Of a stretch of DNA of 64,000 bases, positions 50,794 through 61,378 are shown piece after piece. The stretch is from Sphingomonadaceae bacterium. GTDB taxonomy: Bacteria > Pseudomonadota > Alphaproteobacteria > Sphingomonadales > Sphingomonadaceae. Location: positions 147,152-211,151 of the forward strand of contig CANFXW010000001.1 in NCBI GenBank assembly GCA_947451145.1. Direction: 5' to 3'. The stretch's first letter is position 1; the number at the start of each line of letters is the position of its first letter. The position numbers and the translations under genes are program-made. The notes under the pieces are model-generated. The model was not told where the DNA came from, ran no database searches, and was given only the letters and a program-made list of their open reading frames with translations.

Positions 50794-52989
50794 ATGACTC
50801 GCCGATGGATCCCGCGCGCTGCGTGGACGTTGCTCACTGTTATCCTCACCCTGCTCATCGCGCTGATGTGCTGGGAGCCGTTTTTTGCCGAGCAAGCCGG
50901 CCCTCCCCCGCCGCCGCACATCTACACGGCTGACATTTCGCGCGACGAGTGGGGCGTGCCGCACGTGCATGGCGCGACTGACCCAGACGTCGCTTTCGGC
51001 ATCGCCTGGGCGCATTCGGAAGACGATTTCTCCACCTTGCAAGACGTTCTGGCAATGACGCGCTGCCGCTATGGCGCGATTGCCGGAGAGGAAGGCGCAG
51101 GCACGGACTATGTCTGCCACCTCTTCGCCCCCCGGGCTCTGGTGAACCAGCAGTACGACGCGCTGCCCGCCGATACCCGTGCGCTGCTTGATGCCTACGC
51201 CTCGGGCATGAACCTCTATGCCGCACGGCACGGTGATCAGGTCAAGATCACCCGCCTGTTCCCGGTCAACGGCAAGGATATCGCCACCGGCTTTGTCCTG
51301 CGCCTGCCGTTCTTCGCCGGGATCGACCGGGTGCTGAAACCCTTGGTTGAAGGCGGTTCGCCTGCGATCGAATACGGCCTGCCGCTGATGGGACATAAAG
51401 CCCTGCCCTATGCCCAGGGCGGCGGCGATCTGGAGGGCAGCCCCGGCGTGCTGCCGACCGCCGAAGACGGATCAAACGCCTTCGCCATTGCGCCCAAGCG
51501 GTCTGACGATGGCGCAACCCGGCTGGTTTCCAACACTCACCAGCCATGGCGTGGCGGTGTGGCGTGGTATGAGATCGGCGTGCAGTCAGACACCGGCTGG
51601 CACTTTTCCGGCGCGCTGTTCCCCGGATCGCCAGTGCCGCTGCTCGGCCATAACGAAAACCTCGGCTGGACCCACACGGTCAACCGCCCCGATCTGGCTG
51701 ACGTCTACAAGCTGGTGCTGAGCCCGGACGGCAAGCAATACCGGCTCGACGGCAAGTGGCTCCCGCTGGAGCGCGAGCGCGTGTGGTTGCCGGTGCGCTT
51801 TGGCCCCTTCACCCTGCCAATCCCGCGCATGGTCGCCCGCAGCGCGCATGGGCCGGTGATCGAGAATGCAAAGGGTGCCTTTGCCCTGCGCTTCGGCGGG
51901 ATCGATACGATCGCCGAAGTCGACGAATGGTACCGCATGGGCAAGGCCAAGACCTTTGCCGAGTGGGAGAGCCAGCTTTCGCGGATGCAAATCGCCTCGA
52001 CCAATGCCGTCTATGCCGACCGCGCAGGCAATATCGCCTATTTCTACAACGCCCGCCTGCCGGAGCGGAAGCCCGGCTTCGACTGGCGCGGGGTACTGCC
52101 GGGGGATCGCAGTGACCTGATCTGGCATGGCACGGTGAACTGGAGCAAAATTCCCAAGAACGTGAACCCGGCCTCTGGCTTCCTGTTCAATTCGAACAAC
52201 ACGCCGTTCCTTTCAGCCGGCCCCGGTAGCGAGATCGATCCGAGCGCCTTCGCGCCCGAGGAAGGCATCGAAACCGACCTGACAAACCGCACCCGCCGAG
52301 CGGAAAAGCTGCTTTCAACCGCCAAGGTAATCAGCCGCGCCGAGCTGGAGCGGATCAAGTATGACACCGCCTATGAACCGGTCGGCGCGGTGAAGTGGAT
52401 GATGGATGGGATCAAGGCGCTCGATCTCCGCAGCGAGCCAGATCTGCAAAAGGCACAGGCGCTGCTCGCTGGCTGGGACTGGAAGGCCGATGGCAAGGAC
52501 CCCGCCGATACGCTCGCCGTCATGGTGCTCAAGGAAGCCACCAGTGCCGCCTATAACCACCGCGCGCCGAAGCCGCCACATGATGTGCTGGCCGATGCCG
52601 TCACGCATCTGACCAAGTACTTCGGTCGCATCGATCCGCCGCTGGGCGAGGCGCAGCGGATCCGGCAGGGCAAGTCTGACTATCCGATGGACGGCGGCGG
52701 CGACACCCTGCGTGCGGCGACCAGCTATAACCTCGATCCCAAGGATGGCCGCCTGCTGACCAAACACGGTGACAGCTTCCTGATGTTCGTCGAATGGCCC
52801 AGGAATGGCCCGGTGCGCTCGCAGTCGATTGTCCCCTTCGGCGCCGCGACCACCCGCCCGGACAGCCCGCACTATGCCGATCAGTCGCCGCTGTTCTCGG
52901 CCCACAAGCTGAAGCCGGTCTACTTTGAAGCCGCCGATGTCGCCAAACATGCGGTTCATCGAATTGTGGTTTCCAATTCGCGGCAATAA
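50794..52989 (+). CDS. penicillin acylase family protein (Ntn hydrolase)
   Basis: A 731-residue precursor of the penicillin G/AHL acylase type. One N-terminal membrane anchor or signal (about 7-27) leads into the alpha chain, a linker, and the autoproteolytic Gly-Ser junction EDGSNAFAI, whose Ser becomes the beta-chain N-terminal nucleophile. NTHQPW and HNENLGWTHTVN follow as in acylases. It hydrolyses amide bonds, possibly acyl-homoserine lactones. ATG 50794 is chosen since an upstream start would overlap the phosphatase gene. Confidence 0.87.
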   Translation: MTRRWIPRAAWTLLTVILTLLIALMCWEPFFAEQAGPPPPPHIYTADISRDEWGVPHVHGATDPDVAFGIAWAHSEDDFSTLQDVLAMTRCRYGAIAGEEGAGTDYVCHLFAPRALVNQQYDALPADTRALLDAYASGMNLYAARHGDQVKITRLFPVNGKDIATGFVLRLPFFAGIDRVLKPLVEGGSPAIEYGLPLMGHKALPYAQGGGDLEGSPGVLPTAEDGSNAFAIAPKRSDDGATRLVSNTHQPWRGGVAWYEIGVQSDTGWHFSGALFPGSPVPLLGHNENLGWTHTVNRPDLADVYKLVLSPDGKQYRLDGKWLPLERERVWLPVRFGPFTLPIPRMVARSAHGPVIENAKGAFALRFGGIDTIAEVDEWYRMGKAKTFAEWESQLSRMQIASTNAVYADRAGNIAYFYNARLPERKPGFDWRGVLPGDRSDLIWHGTVNWSKIPKNVNPASGFLFNSNNTPFLSAGPGSEIDPSAFAPEEGIETDLTNRTRRAEKLLSTAKVISRAELERIKYDTAYEPVGAVKWMMDGIKALDLRSEPDLQKAQALLAGWDWKADGKDPADTLAVMVLKEATSAAYNHRAPKPPHDVLADAVTHLTKYFGRIDPPLGEAQRIRQGKSDYPMDGGGDTLRAATSYNLDPKDGRLLTKHGDSFLMFVEWPRNGPVRSQSIVPFGAATTRPDSPHYADQSPLFSAHKLKPVYFEAADVAKHAVHRIVVSNSRQ

Positions 52990-53044
52990 CAGGCCTATAG
53001 CGCCCTGATTGCAGCCCTACTGCGGGCCACGAACGGGAGCATCC

Positions 53045-55948
53045 ATGCGCATTCGACTTTCGGCCTCGATCCTCGCCCTCGCACTCTCCGCCTGCGCCCA
53101 AACGCCCCGGCCAGCTGCTATGCTGCCAGACGGGAACATGCCACTGGTCGTTCCAGTCCCCGTGCCTGCTCCGCCTCCACCGCCCCAGCCCGCAGCGCTT
53201 GCCGACCTCATCAAGTCGGTAGACATTCCTTTCGAGAAGTTCGTCCTCGCCAACGGTCTGACGGTGATGGTCAACACAGACCGCAAGGCGCCGGTGGTTG
53301 GCATCACCACCTATTACCGCGTCGGTTCCAAGAACGAACCCAAAGGCAAGACCGGCTTTGCCCACCTTTATGAGCACCTGTTCTTTGGCGGATCGGAGAA
53401 CGTGCCCAATTTCGATATCCCGCTGGAAGGCGCAGGCTCCACGCCTACCAATGGCTCGACCTGGTTTGACCGCACCAATTACATTGAGACCGTACCCAAG
53501 GGCGCGCTCGATCTGGCGCTTTTCATGGAGAGCGACCGCATGGGCCACCTGCTCGGCGCGGTGACGCAGGACAAGCTCGACAAGCAGCGCGGCGTTGTCC
53601 AGAACGAAAAGCGCCAAGGGGATAACCAGTCCTATGGCCTTGCCGAATATGCCGTGCTTGAGGGTCTGTTCCCCGTCGGCCACCCCTATCGCCATTCCAC
53701 CATCGGCTCGATGGCCGATCTCGATGCCGCGACCCTGACGGACGTGCGCAAGTGGTTCACCGATAACTACGCGCCGAACAACGTCATCCTCGTCCTTTCC
53801 GGCGATATCGATGCCGGCACCGCGCGGCCGATGGTCGAAAAGTGGTTCGGTGACCTGCCGCGCGGTCCGCAGGTTTCCGTGCCCGCTACCGGACCGGTAA
53901 CTCTGCCTGCCGCGATCACCCGCGATATGGCCGATCAGGTCCCCAACCTGCGCCTGACGCGCAACTGGAGCGGCCCCGGCCTGAATGATCCCGATGCCGT
54001 CGCGCTGACGGTCGGGCTGGACATTCTTGGCGGCCTTTCCAGTTCGCGGCTCGATAACGCGTTGGTGCGCGGCAGCCAGCAGGCGGTAAGTGTTTCCGCG
54101 GGCAATCAGCAATTCGAAGCGATCAGCCTGATCTCGGCCGAGATGAATGTGAAGCCGGGCATTGCCCGCGCCGAAGCCGAAAAGGCGCTCGACGCGGTAA
54201 TCGCCAAATTCATCGCCGAGGGCCCGAGCGCCGACGAAGTGCGCCGCTCGGCCACCCGGCTGGCCAGCGCCAAGATCGGCGAGATCGAGGGCGTCGATGA
54301 TGATGGCAAGGGCGGTATTCTCGCCGAAGGCCTGCTCTATTCGGGCGACCCCGAACAATACCGCAAGGAGCTCGCCGAACTCGCCGCGCTGACGCCTGAG
54401 TCGGTGCGCGCGGCTGTCGCCAAGTGGCTCTCCCGCCCGGTAATGGCACTCAACATCGTCCCCGGCCCCCGCACCGAAAAGGGCGAGGGCATGGGCGGCT
54501 GGGGCGATGAGGCAAGCTCGCCAGCCCGGCCCAAGGATCCGAAGAAGAAGGTCGCACCGGTGGCAAAGTCACCGCCGCGCAGCATGCCGCCGGTGGCTCC
54601 GGTGGGCGATCTGGCCTTCCCGGCCATCGAGCGCGCGCAGCTTGCCAATGGAATGGGCGTAACCCTCGCCCGCCGCACCACGGTGCCAAAGGTGATCGTC
54701 AGCCTGAACTTCGATGCCGGCACCAGCGCCGACAAGCTCGATGTGCCCGGCACGCAAGGCCTGATGCTCGCCATGCTGAGCGAAGGCACCACAACACGCA
54801 ATTCCACGCAAATCGCCGAGGAGCAGGAACGGCTCGGCGCGACGATCTCTGCCGGTGCCTCGCTCGATTCCTCGTCGCTGGTGCTCAATGCACTGAACGC
54901 CAATCTCGCGCCGTCGCTGGCACTGATGGCGGACATGGCGCGCAATCCGGCCTTTGATGCCGGAGAGGTTGCGCGGGTTCGGGCGCAGAAGCTCTCTCAA
55001 CTGGCGCAGGTGCAGGCGAACCCTGCCGCACTGGCCTCGCGCTCGCTCGCGCCGATCCTGTTCGGCGACGCCCATCCCTATGGCCTGCCCGGCGACGGCC
55101 TGGGCAATGCCTCCTCGCTAAGCAGCCTGACACCCGATGCCCTGCGCGCGGCCCACGGCAAGTGGCTCCGCCCCGATCTCGCGCGGATCACCGTGGTCGG
55201 CGATATCACCATGGCTGAACTGAAACCCCTGCTGGAAAAGGCCTTCGGTTCGTGGTCCACCCCCGCCATGCCAAAGCCGGTCAAGCCGCTGGACGTCGCT
55301 ACCCCCGCCCCTGCCCCCAGGATCGTGCTGATCGACCGGCCCAATTCGCCGCAGTCGGTGATCATGGCCGGGCGGGTTCTGCCGCTGACCGGGCGTGATC
55401 TCGGCCATGAATCGCTCGATCTCGCCAACGAGGTGCTCGGCAACGGCTTCCTCAGCCGGCTCAACATGGATCTGCGCGAGACCAAGGGTTGGTCCTATGG
55501 CGTGCGCTCCAGCGTCGCCAGCCAAGTCGGCCCCCGCGCCTTCACCGTGACTGCGCCGGTTCAGGCCGACAAGACCGGTGAATCGATTCGCCTGCTGATC
55601 GCCGATATGAAGGCCTTTCCGGGCAAAAAGCCGGTCGACAAGGTCGAGCTGGGCCGGGTTACCGACGGGAATATCCGGGGCCTGCCCAATCGCTTTCAGA
55701 CCAATGCGCAGGTACTCAATGCAGTGATCGCCAATGACCGGTTGGGGCGGCCGGACGATTACTACGCCACCCTGCCCAGCCGCTATCGCGCAATTGACGC
55801 TACGGCGCTCGATAGTGCCGCGAAGACATGGCTCCAGCCTGATGGACTGGTCTATGTCGTCGTTGGCGACCGCAGGCAAGTGGAGCCGCAATTGAAGGGC
55901 ATCGGCCTGCCGATCGAGTTTGTAACTGCGCCGAAAAGTGCTGATTGA
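53045..55948 (+). CDS. M16 family zinc metallopeptidase, outer-membrane lipoprotein
   Basis: A 967-residue double-domain M16 peptidase. A lipobox LSAC places the lipid-modified Cys at 17, followed by a Pro-rich linker. The inverted zinc motif HLYEH is at 107-111 with the distal Glu in QNEKRQGDN; the second half (from about residue 535) lacks HxxEH and is the usual non-catalytic partner domain. It lies 55 bases after the acylase gene and may be co-transcribed. Role in periplasmic peptide degradation is inferred from the family. Confidence 0.92.
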   Translation: MRIRLSASILALALSACAQTPRPAAMLPDGNMPLVVPVPVPAPPPPPQPAALADLIKSVDIPFEKFVLANGLTVMVNTDRKAPVVGITTYYRVGSKNEPKGKTGFAHLYEHLFFGGSENVPNFDIPLEGAGSTPTNGSTWFDRTNYIETVPKGALDLALFMESDRMGHLLGAVTQDKLDKQRGVVQNEKRQGDNQSYGLAEYAVLEGLFPVGHPYRHSTIGSMADLDAATLTDVRKWFTDNYAPNNVILVLSGDIDAGTARPMVEKWFGDLPRGPQVSVPATGPVTLPAAITRDMADQVPNLRLTRNWSGPGLNDPDAVALTVGLDILGGLSSSRLDNALVRGSQQAVSVSAGNQQFEAISLISAEMNVKPGIARAEAEKALDAVIAKFIAEGPSADEVRRSATRLASAKIGEIEGVDDDGKGGILAEGLLYSGDPEQYRKELAELAALTPESVRAAVAKWLSRPVMALNIVPGPRTEKGEGMGGWGDEASSPARPKDPKKKVAPVAKSPPRSMPPVAPVGDLAFPAIERAQLANGMGVTLARRTTVPKVIVSLNFDAGTSADKLDVPGTQGLMLAMLSEGTTTRNSTQIAEEQERLGATISAGASLDSSSLVLNALNANLAPSLALMADMARNPAFDAGEVARVRAQKLSQLAQVQANPAALASRSLAPILFGDAHPYGLPGDGLGNASSLSSLTPDALRAAHGKWLRPDLARITVVGDITMAELKPLLEKAFGSWSTPAMPKPVKPLDVATPAPAPRIVLIDRPNSPQSVIMAGRVLPLTGRDLGHESLDLANEVLGNGFLSRLNMDLRETKGWSYGVRSSVASQVGPRAFTVTAPVQADKTGESIRLLIADMKAFPGKKPVDKVELGRVTDGNIRGLPNRFQTNAQVLNAVIANDRLGRPDDYYATLPSRYRAIDATALDSAAKTWLQPDGLVYVVVGDRRQVEPQLKGIGLPIEFVTAPKSAD

Positions 55949-56006
55949 CAGCGCCCTAGGCACCGGTCCACATCAGCCCTAGAAACGCTCTTGGAGGAGA
56001 GAACCC

Positions 56007-56306
56007 ATGTCAGTTGCCGGTACCTATGAAGTCAGCGTCAAAACCCCGATGGGCGACCAGGGCGGCACTTTCACCGTGGTCGTTGATGGCGACAGCTTCA
56101 GCGGCTCGCTGAACGGCGGCATGGGATCGATGGACGTCACCGGCGGCACGGTTTCGGGCAATACGCTCAGCTGGAAGATGGACATGAAAGTGCCCATGCC
56201 CATGACGCTCGACTGCACGGCAACTGTCGATGGCGACGCCTTGACCGGCGACGTGAAGGCAGGCGTATTCGGCTCGATGCCGCTGACGGGGAAACGGGTG
56301 GGTTAG
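56007..56306 (+). CDS. small conserved beta-rich protein of unknown function
   Basis: A 99-residue protein composed of short beta strands with regular Gly turns (TYEVSVKTPMG, GGTFTVVVDGDSFSGSLNG, NTLSWKMDMKVP). No signal peptide. The ATG at 56007 follows GGAGGAGAG. The pattern resembles small beta-barrel proteins frequently found near acyl-CoA genes in sphingomonads, with no known function. It converges on the secreted unknown at 56310. Confidence 0.75.
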   Translation: MSVAGTYEVSVKTPMGDQGGTFTVVVDGDSFSGSLNGGMGSMDVTGGTVSGNTLSWKMDMKVPMPMTLDCTATVDGDALTGDVKAGVFGSMPLTGKRVG

Positions 56307-56309
56307 GCC

Positions 56310-57203
56310 CTATTTCTTCTTTGGTGCACCATACTCAGCAGGCACCGAGAAGTCGAATATCCGCGACGTTTGCGCGCCCATTGCGCCAATGCCTACACCG
56401 CCACCGGTGCTTGACGAATAGATGAAGCCGTATTCACCGCCACCAAGGTCGATGTCCGGCTTCACTTCGTAAACACCCGGCGCAATTGTGGTGTAGGAAA
56501 ACGGGATGCGATCCTTGTCCATCACGCCGGCCTTTGCGCCGCCGATGTTGAACGAACCGACCTTGGCCTCGCGGCGACCGTCCTTGACGTCAAAGCGCAC
56601 CAGACTGAACTCGTTGGGCGAGGTAACCGCGCCAGACACCCAGAATGACGACGCACCGCCGTTGGAAAGCGATCGGCCAACCTGGTCAAAATAGAAGTAG
56701 AAGGTAGGCCGCGCGCGCTGCGACACGGTGCGTGCGTGCTGGTTTGGCACCACCGTCTTGAAGCTCATCGACGCCAGTCCACCCGTCATCGCATAGCCAA
56801 AGAAACCGCCAGTCTTCGTCTGGTTGCTGGTTGTGGCATCAATCACCGCCATTTTCGGCTCGGGCAGCCAGTTTGCCAGCAGATAAATTCCTGAAGGATG
56901 CGGCACCTTTGGATCGGCTGCATCGCTGGACATCTGGGCATTTGCCGATGCACCGCCGCCCTTTGACGCATCAATCATCGCGGCGATGACAGCGCTCGAA
57001 ACGCCAGCGTTCTTGAGAGCAATGAGGGCGTCCGTGTTCGTATCGTACTGCGCTGCAGATGCCTTGATCTTGGCAATTACTGCCTCGTCACCAAGCCCGA
57101 CCTTGGACAGCTCAATGACCTTGGCGTTATCGAGAGTTTCGGCGGAAGCAGGCAAAGCCCAGGCGCAAGCTACCAATGCTGCTGCAAATGCGACCCGTTT
57201 CAT
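56310..57203 (-). CDS. secreted protein of unknown function
   Basis: A 297-residue protein with a clear signal peptide (about 1-20, ending ASA). A helical segment LDNAKVIELSKVGLGDEAVIAKI (a short DUF2059/SHOCT-like helix pair is possible) precedes an all-beta domain with FYFYFDQVGRSLS and SSSTGGGVGIG. ATG 57203 is used. I do not recognise the family. Two further secreted unknowns follow on the same strand at 57331 and 58254, but a 127-base gap separates this gene from them. Confidence 0.72.
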   Translation of the reverse strand: MKRVAFAAALVACAWALPASAETLDNAKVIELSKVGLGDEAVIAKIKASAAQYDTNTDALIALKNAGVSSAVIAAMIDASKGGGASANAQMSSDAADPKVPHPSGIYLLANWLPEPKMAVIDATTSNQTKTGGFFGYAMTGGLASMSFKTVVPNQHARTVSQRARPTFYFYFDQVGRSLSNGGASSFWVSGAVTSPNEFSLVRFDVKDGRREAKVGSFNIGGAKAGVMDKDRIPFSYTTIAPGVYEVKPDIDLGGGEYGFIYSSSTGGGVGIGAMGAQTSRIFDFSVPAEYGAPKKK

Positions 57204-57330
57204 TTTATCACTCCCCAAAGACAATTCTCAAAGCCAACCTTGCGGAAAAACAATGAGTTGGCAAGGAAATTGCCTGCGCGTCACCAGCAAACAAAACCGC
57301 CCCTTCCCGCACTGGCAAGGGCAAACAGCT

Positions 57331-58257
57331 TCAAAGCTTTGGCTTCACTACCGACTTGATCACCGGATTGGGAAGGTCTTGCCCCGACTTTACATCGATA
57401 ACCGTGTCGCGGCGATAGGCGAGTACACCCGGGATCGGCGCGAGGCGGGTGATCGGGATCAGGAAGAAATTGTTGATTTTGCCGCTTGCCCGGAAATCGG
57501 CCTTTTCGCTCGGCCAGTCCTTCAGGCTTGCCGGCAGGCCAAATTCGATCACGCTGTTGATCACAGGCACATCCTTGCCCTTGGCCTTGCGCTCTTCAGC
57601 CCACTTGAGGCCTTGCAAGGTGGCGTAGTCAAACGGCGCTTCCGGCTTGGGTGCCGTGTAGAGGAAGTTGCCAAGGTCGGTTACCACCCCCGCCTTCACC
57701 TCGAACTTGACCGAGCCCATGCAGGCGCAGGTGCCGCCGGCCGGCATGTTCGGCGCAGCGGTGACTACACCGTAATAGATATAGGTCCCCGGCTTCACAG
57801 CGTTGACGTAATCAAAGCGGTTCTGGGCTTTGGCGAAGACAAACATCGGCCCGAAGGAGACCATATCGCGCAGTTCGATGGGATCGATCGAAAAGTTTTC
57901 GCGCGTCGGTTCGACGGGTTTGGCAGGAGGCTTGGCCTTTGTCTGCTCGGCGACCTTTACCGCGGATCGCCAGGAGCTCAGCGCGCTGGTGTATTTCTTC
58001 TGCGCCTTGGCGAAAGCTTTTTCCCAATCCTGCTGGTAGGTCTCTCGCGTTGCATCATCCGGCACCCGCAGCAGGGTGCCGAATATGCGGGTCTGTGACT
58101 GCACATGGACATAGCCCATGCCGGGTTCGAATTTGGCCTTGCCTGTTACCAGCGATTTTTCCTCGATGGGACCGGGTGTGGGCTTGGTTTCCTGAGCTGC
58201 AAGCGGAGCGGCGACAAGGGCAGCCAGTGCGACAGCAGTGATCGTCAGATGTCTCAC
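57331..58257 (-). CDS. secreted protein of unknown function
   Basis: A 308-residue protein with a signal peptide of about 21 residues (ending PLAAQ). A coiled segment rich in Lys/Ala at about 65-95 (EKAFAKAQKKYTSALSSW) is followed by a beta domain with GTCACMGSVKFEV, whose two cysteines might form a disulfide. The start is GTG at 58257, overlapping the TGA of the upstream gene (GTGA), which indicates translational coupling. Function unknown. Confidence 0.72.
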   Translation of the reverse strand: MRHLTITAVALAALVAAPLAAQETKPTPGPIEEKSLVTGKAKFEPGMGYVHVQSQTRIFGTLLRVPDDATRETYQQDWEKAFAKAQKKYTSALSSWRSAVKVAEQTKAKPPAKPVEPTRENFSIDPIELRDMVSFGPMFVFAKAQNRFDYVNAVKPGTYIYYGVVTAAPNMPAGGTCACMGSVKFEVKAGVVTDLGNFLYTAPKPEAPFDYATLQGLKWAEERKAKGKDVPVINSVIEFGLPASLKDWPSEKADFRASGKINNFFLIPITRLAPIPGVLAYRRDTVIDVKSGQDLPNPVIKSVVKPKL

Positions 58258-58904
58258 AGGCCCAGTTCCTTTCCGGCAGGCTTTGGTCCCGAGGCAACAA
58301 GCGCCTGAAGCGCCAGGTCCGCATTGCGCACGGCTTCCTTCTTGCGGCCGTTGCCTTCTTCGAAGTTGAATTCCTTCCACAAATCGCCGCTCAGGCCATA
58401 TCGGGCGTACCCCTTGAAGGCCATGCAGTTGCGGACACTGACGCGGCGCTGCTCGCGCCGTGCCGCAGAACCGAAGATGGCATCGGCCACGGCACTGCCG
58501 ATCGCCGATCCGACACCAGCTGCCAGCACGCCGTACTGTGCAGTCGCCGCCGCCATGGCCGAGGCATTGTTGGCATAGATGCTCGAACCACTGGCCAGCG
58601 CGTCACACTCACGCACATCGGCATAGGCTTCGGTGTAGCTTGTGCCTTCGCGATGGAAATAGAAGTACTTGTTGAAGTCAGCGACGATTTCGGGGGTTTC
58701 CGTGAAGGCGAGTGCGGGCATCTTCAGCGTAGCCGGATCCGGTGCCTCGTAGGGCGCAATCGTCGCAACGTCCGGCTCGTCGGCTGGCTCAGCGGCGGCG
58801 GCCGGTGCAGCCGAACTGGTTTCCTGAGCAAATACAGGCGTCCCCGCAGTCAACAGGCAAAGCCCGCCAGCTGACAACGCGACGCGAATCGCATTCAATT
58901 TCAT
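58254..58904 (-). CDS. secreted protein with glycine-zipper-like segment, unknown function
   Basis: A 216-residue protein with a signal peptide (about 1-27, ending FAQ), a low-complexity Ala/Pro linker, a Tyr-rich FNKYFYFHREGTSYTEAYAD motif with paired Cys (ECDA, RNCMAF) and a Gly/Ala zipper-like stretch AGVGSAIGSAVADAIFGS at about 138-155 that could insert in or lean on membrane. It is coupled to the downstream secreted gene. Function unknown. Confidence 0.72.
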   Translation of the reverse strand: MKLNAIRVALSAGGLCLLTAGTPVFAQETSSAAPAAAAEPADEPDVATIAPYEAPDPATLKMPALAFTETPEIVADFNKYFYFHREGTSYTEAYADVRECDALASGSSIYANNASAMAAATAQYGVLAAGVGSAIGSAVADAIFGSAARREQRRVSVRNCMAFKGYARYGLSGDLWKEFNFEEGNGRKKEAVRNADLALQALVASGPKPAGKELGL

Positions 58905-58972
58905 GAGATCCCCCAAAGACTTCAGGAGCTAGATTAGCCGCGCCTTCCCCATTGGCAACAGGCAAAAAACCT

Positions 58973-60466
58973 TCAGCCCAGCGCCTTCCGCAACATCTCG
59001 TTCACCACCTGCGGGTTACCCTTGCCAGCCATGGCCTTCATCGTCTGGCCGACGAAGAAGCCGAACAGGGCTTCCTTGCCGCCCTTGTACTGCTCCACCT
59101 TGTCGGCATTGTCGGTGAGGACCTTGGCGATTACGGCTTCGATGGCGCCGGTATCGCTTTCCTGCTTCAGGCCTTCGCGCTCGACGATCACGCCTGCGCT
59201 GTCGCCGGTTTCGAGCATCAGTTCGAGCACCTGCTTGGCGATGGTGCCGGAGATCGTGCCATTGGCGATCAGCGCCAGCAGTTCGCCGCCAGCCGCCGGG
59301 GTGACGGGCGAATCCTCAAGGCTCTTGCCCAGCTTGTTGAGCGCACCGAACAGTTCGGAGATCAGCCAGTTGCTCGCCTGCTTGGCGACATCGGCTTCGC
59401 TCTTGCCAGCGGTCTTGGCGGCCTCGGTGATCAGCGCCTCAAACCAGCGTGCGGTTTCCACCTCGGCGGTGAGAACGCCGGCGGCATAGGACGAGAGCCC
59501 CAGTGCGTTTTCATAGCGGTGGCGCTTGGCGTCGGGCAGTTCGGGCAGGCTGGCGCGGCAATCGGCGAGGAAATCATCCTCCAGCACCAGCGGCAGCAGA
59601 TCGGGATCGGGGAAATAGCGGTAATCGTGCGCATCTTCCTTGCTGCGCATCGACCGCGTTTCGTTCTTGTCGGGATCGTAGAGGCGGGTTTCCTGCACGA
59701 CCTTGCCGCCATCCTCGATCAGATCGACCTGACGGCGGGCTTCCTGCTCGATCACCGCCATGACGAAGCGCACGGAGTTGACGTTCTTGGTCTCGGTACG
59801 GGTGCCGAACTCATCGCCGGGCTTGCGCACCGAAACGTTGACGTCGGCCCGCATCGAGCCTTCTTCCATGTTGCCGTCGCACGAGCCAACATAGCGCAAG
59901 ATCGAACGCAGCTTGCGCACATAGGCACCGGCCTCTGCGGGCGAGCGCATGTCCGGCTTGGAGACGATCTCCATCAGCGCCACGCCCGAGCGGTTGAGAT
60001 CGACGTAGGACATTGTCGGGTGCTGATCGTGCATCAGCTTGCCCGCGTCCTGCTCCACGTGGATGCGCTCGATCCCGATGCGCTTTACCGCGTCGGGGTT
60101 CTTGTCATCGGGAGCGATGTCGATGTGCCCCTCACCCACGATCGGGTGATAGAGCTGGCTGATCTGATAGCCCTGCGGCAGATCGGCGTAGAAGTAGTTC
60201 TTGCGGTCAAACCGCGACCACTTGTTGATCTGCGCCTCGATCGCCATGCCGGTGCGCACCGCCTGCCGGATGCATTCGCGGTTTGGCACGGGCAGCATTC
60301 CCGGCATCGCGGCGTCGACGAGGCTGACCTGCGAATTGGGCTCGGCCCCAAAAGCGGTGGCGGCGCCAGAGAAAAGCTTGCTCTTGGATGTGACCTGCGC
60401 GTGGACTTCAAGGCCGATCACGACCTCCCAATCACCGGTTGCGCCCTGAATTGTGTAAGTGCTCAT
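58973..60466 (-). CDS. gatB: aspartyl/glutamyl-tRNA amidotransferase subunit B
   Basis: A 497-residue Gat[22 protein letters not shown], the kinase-like core with [13 protein letters not shown] and the C-terminal YqeY/helical tail (about 350-497) match the family. It phosphorylates Glu-tRNA(Gln)/Asp-tRNA(Asn) and passes ammonia from GatA. ATG 60466 is the usual start, giving MSTYxIQG. It is separated from gatA-gatC by an FkbM-type gene on the other strand, so the GatCAB genes are not in one operon here. Confidence 0.96.
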   Translation of the reverse strand: MSTYTIQGATGDWEVVIGLEVHAQVTSKSKLFSGAATAFGAEPNSQVSLVDAAMPGMLPVPNRECIRQAVRTGMAIEAQINKWSRFDRKNYFYADLPQGYQISQLYHPIVGEGHIDIAPDDKNPDAVKRIGIERIHVEQDAGKLMHDQHPTMSYVDLNRSGVALMEIVSKPDMRSPAEAGAYVRKLRSILRYVGSCDGNMEEGSMRADVNVSVRKPGDEFGTRTETKNVNSVRFVMAVIEQEARRQVDLIEDGGKVVQETRLYDPDKNETRSMRSKEDAHDYRYFPDPDLLPLVLEDDFLADCRASLPELPDAKRHRYENALGLSSYAAGVLTAEVETARWFEALITEAAKTAGKSEADVAKQASNWLISELFGALNKLGKSLEDSPVTPAAGGELLALIANGTISGTIAKQVLELMLETGDSAGVIVEREGLKQESDTGAIEAVIAKVLTDNADKVEQYKGGKEALFGFFVGQTMKAMAGKGNPQVVNEMLRKALG

Positions 60467-60577
60467 AAGGTCTGCCGATAGGGCGCGAAGGCCCGCGTGA
60501 AAAGGGGGGATGCGCGCCTTGCGGCAAAGTTCGCCAGCTTTTATCGTTGCGAGCAACCTCAATCCAAGCGAGTCCGA

Positions 60578-61363
60578 ATGCGCAGCGCCAAAAAATTACT
60601 GCAGAGCCTGCTTGGCAGGCTCGGCTATCAGTTGATCAGCAACGGCAAACTGGACAATCTTATCAACCACGCCGACCTTTCTGACCGGCTGAGCTATCTG
60701 CTGGCAGTCGCTGGTGATGAGGTCGACCGGCTTCCCGAACTGATCTGCGATTGCCAGTCACAGCTGGGTCAGGATCTGTTTGTCCTGCGCGCATTGGGGT
60801 GGAAACGGGATGGCTATTTCGTTGAATTCGGCGCCACGAATGGCAGATTGCTGAGCAATACTTGGCTGCTGGAACAGCGCTTTGGCTGGAAGGGCATTCT
60901 CGCCGAACCGGCACGCGGCTGGCACGGAGCGCTGGCCGCTAGCGGACGAAAGGCGGCGATAGATTTTGACTGTGTCTGGTCTCGCAGCGGGGAAACGCTG
61001 CAATTCTCGGAAAACCCGGCAGCGGAACTCTCAACCCTCCAGTCGCTTTACCTGCGCAACCATCAAGGCCTCAACACTGCCTGGCACTACCCGGTCAAAA
61101 CCGTTTCGTTGCTGGATCTGCTGGAGCGGCACGGTGCACCTGCGGAAATCGACTATCTATCGATCGATACCGAAGGTTCGGAGCTGGACATCCTGAGTGC
61201 CTTCGATTTTTCGCGTTACCGCTTTCGAATCATTACATGTGAGCACAATTACACGGACAGCCGCGAAGCGATTCATGCGCTATTGACCCGCCATGGCTAT
61301 ACCCGACACCGCGAAGATGTTTCGCAATTCGATGATTGGTATGTGTGGGCCGGTTCAGATTGA
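60578..61363 (+). CDS. FkbM family methyltransferase
   Basis: A 261-residue SAM-dependent methyltransferase-like protein. The signature is [23 protein letters not shown] followed by [13 protein letters not shown] (motif I and the FVExGAxDG-SNT pattern), [15 protein letters not shown] later, and ITCEHNY near the end. Family members O-methylate sugars or lipids. It sits alone on the plus strand between gatB and gatA, with coordinates outside both operons. Substrate unknown. Confidence 0.87.
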   Translation: MRSAKKLLQSLLGRLGYQLISNGKLDNLINHADLSDRLSYLLAVAGDEVDRLPELICDCQSQLGQDLFVLRALGWKRDGYFVEFGATNGRLLSNTWLLEQRFGWKGILAEPARGWHGALAASGRKAAIDFDCVWSRSGETLQFSENPAAELSTLQSLYLRNHQGLNTAWHYPVKTVSLLDLLERHGAPAEIDYLSIDTEGSELDILSAFDFSRYRFRIITCEHNYTDSREAIHALLTRHGYTRHREDVSQFDDWYVWAGSD

Positions 61364-61378
61364 TCGCTCAAATCGCCC

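Noticed and set aside
52601..54358. Minus-strand open frame of 585 codons over the acylase and M16 genes
   Set aside because: Spans the junction of two well-supported plus-strand genes and lacks motifs or a start signal.
58952..60481. Plus-strand open frame of 509 codons over gatB
   Set aside because: Antisense shadow of gatB; His/Gly-rich translation without a known domain.
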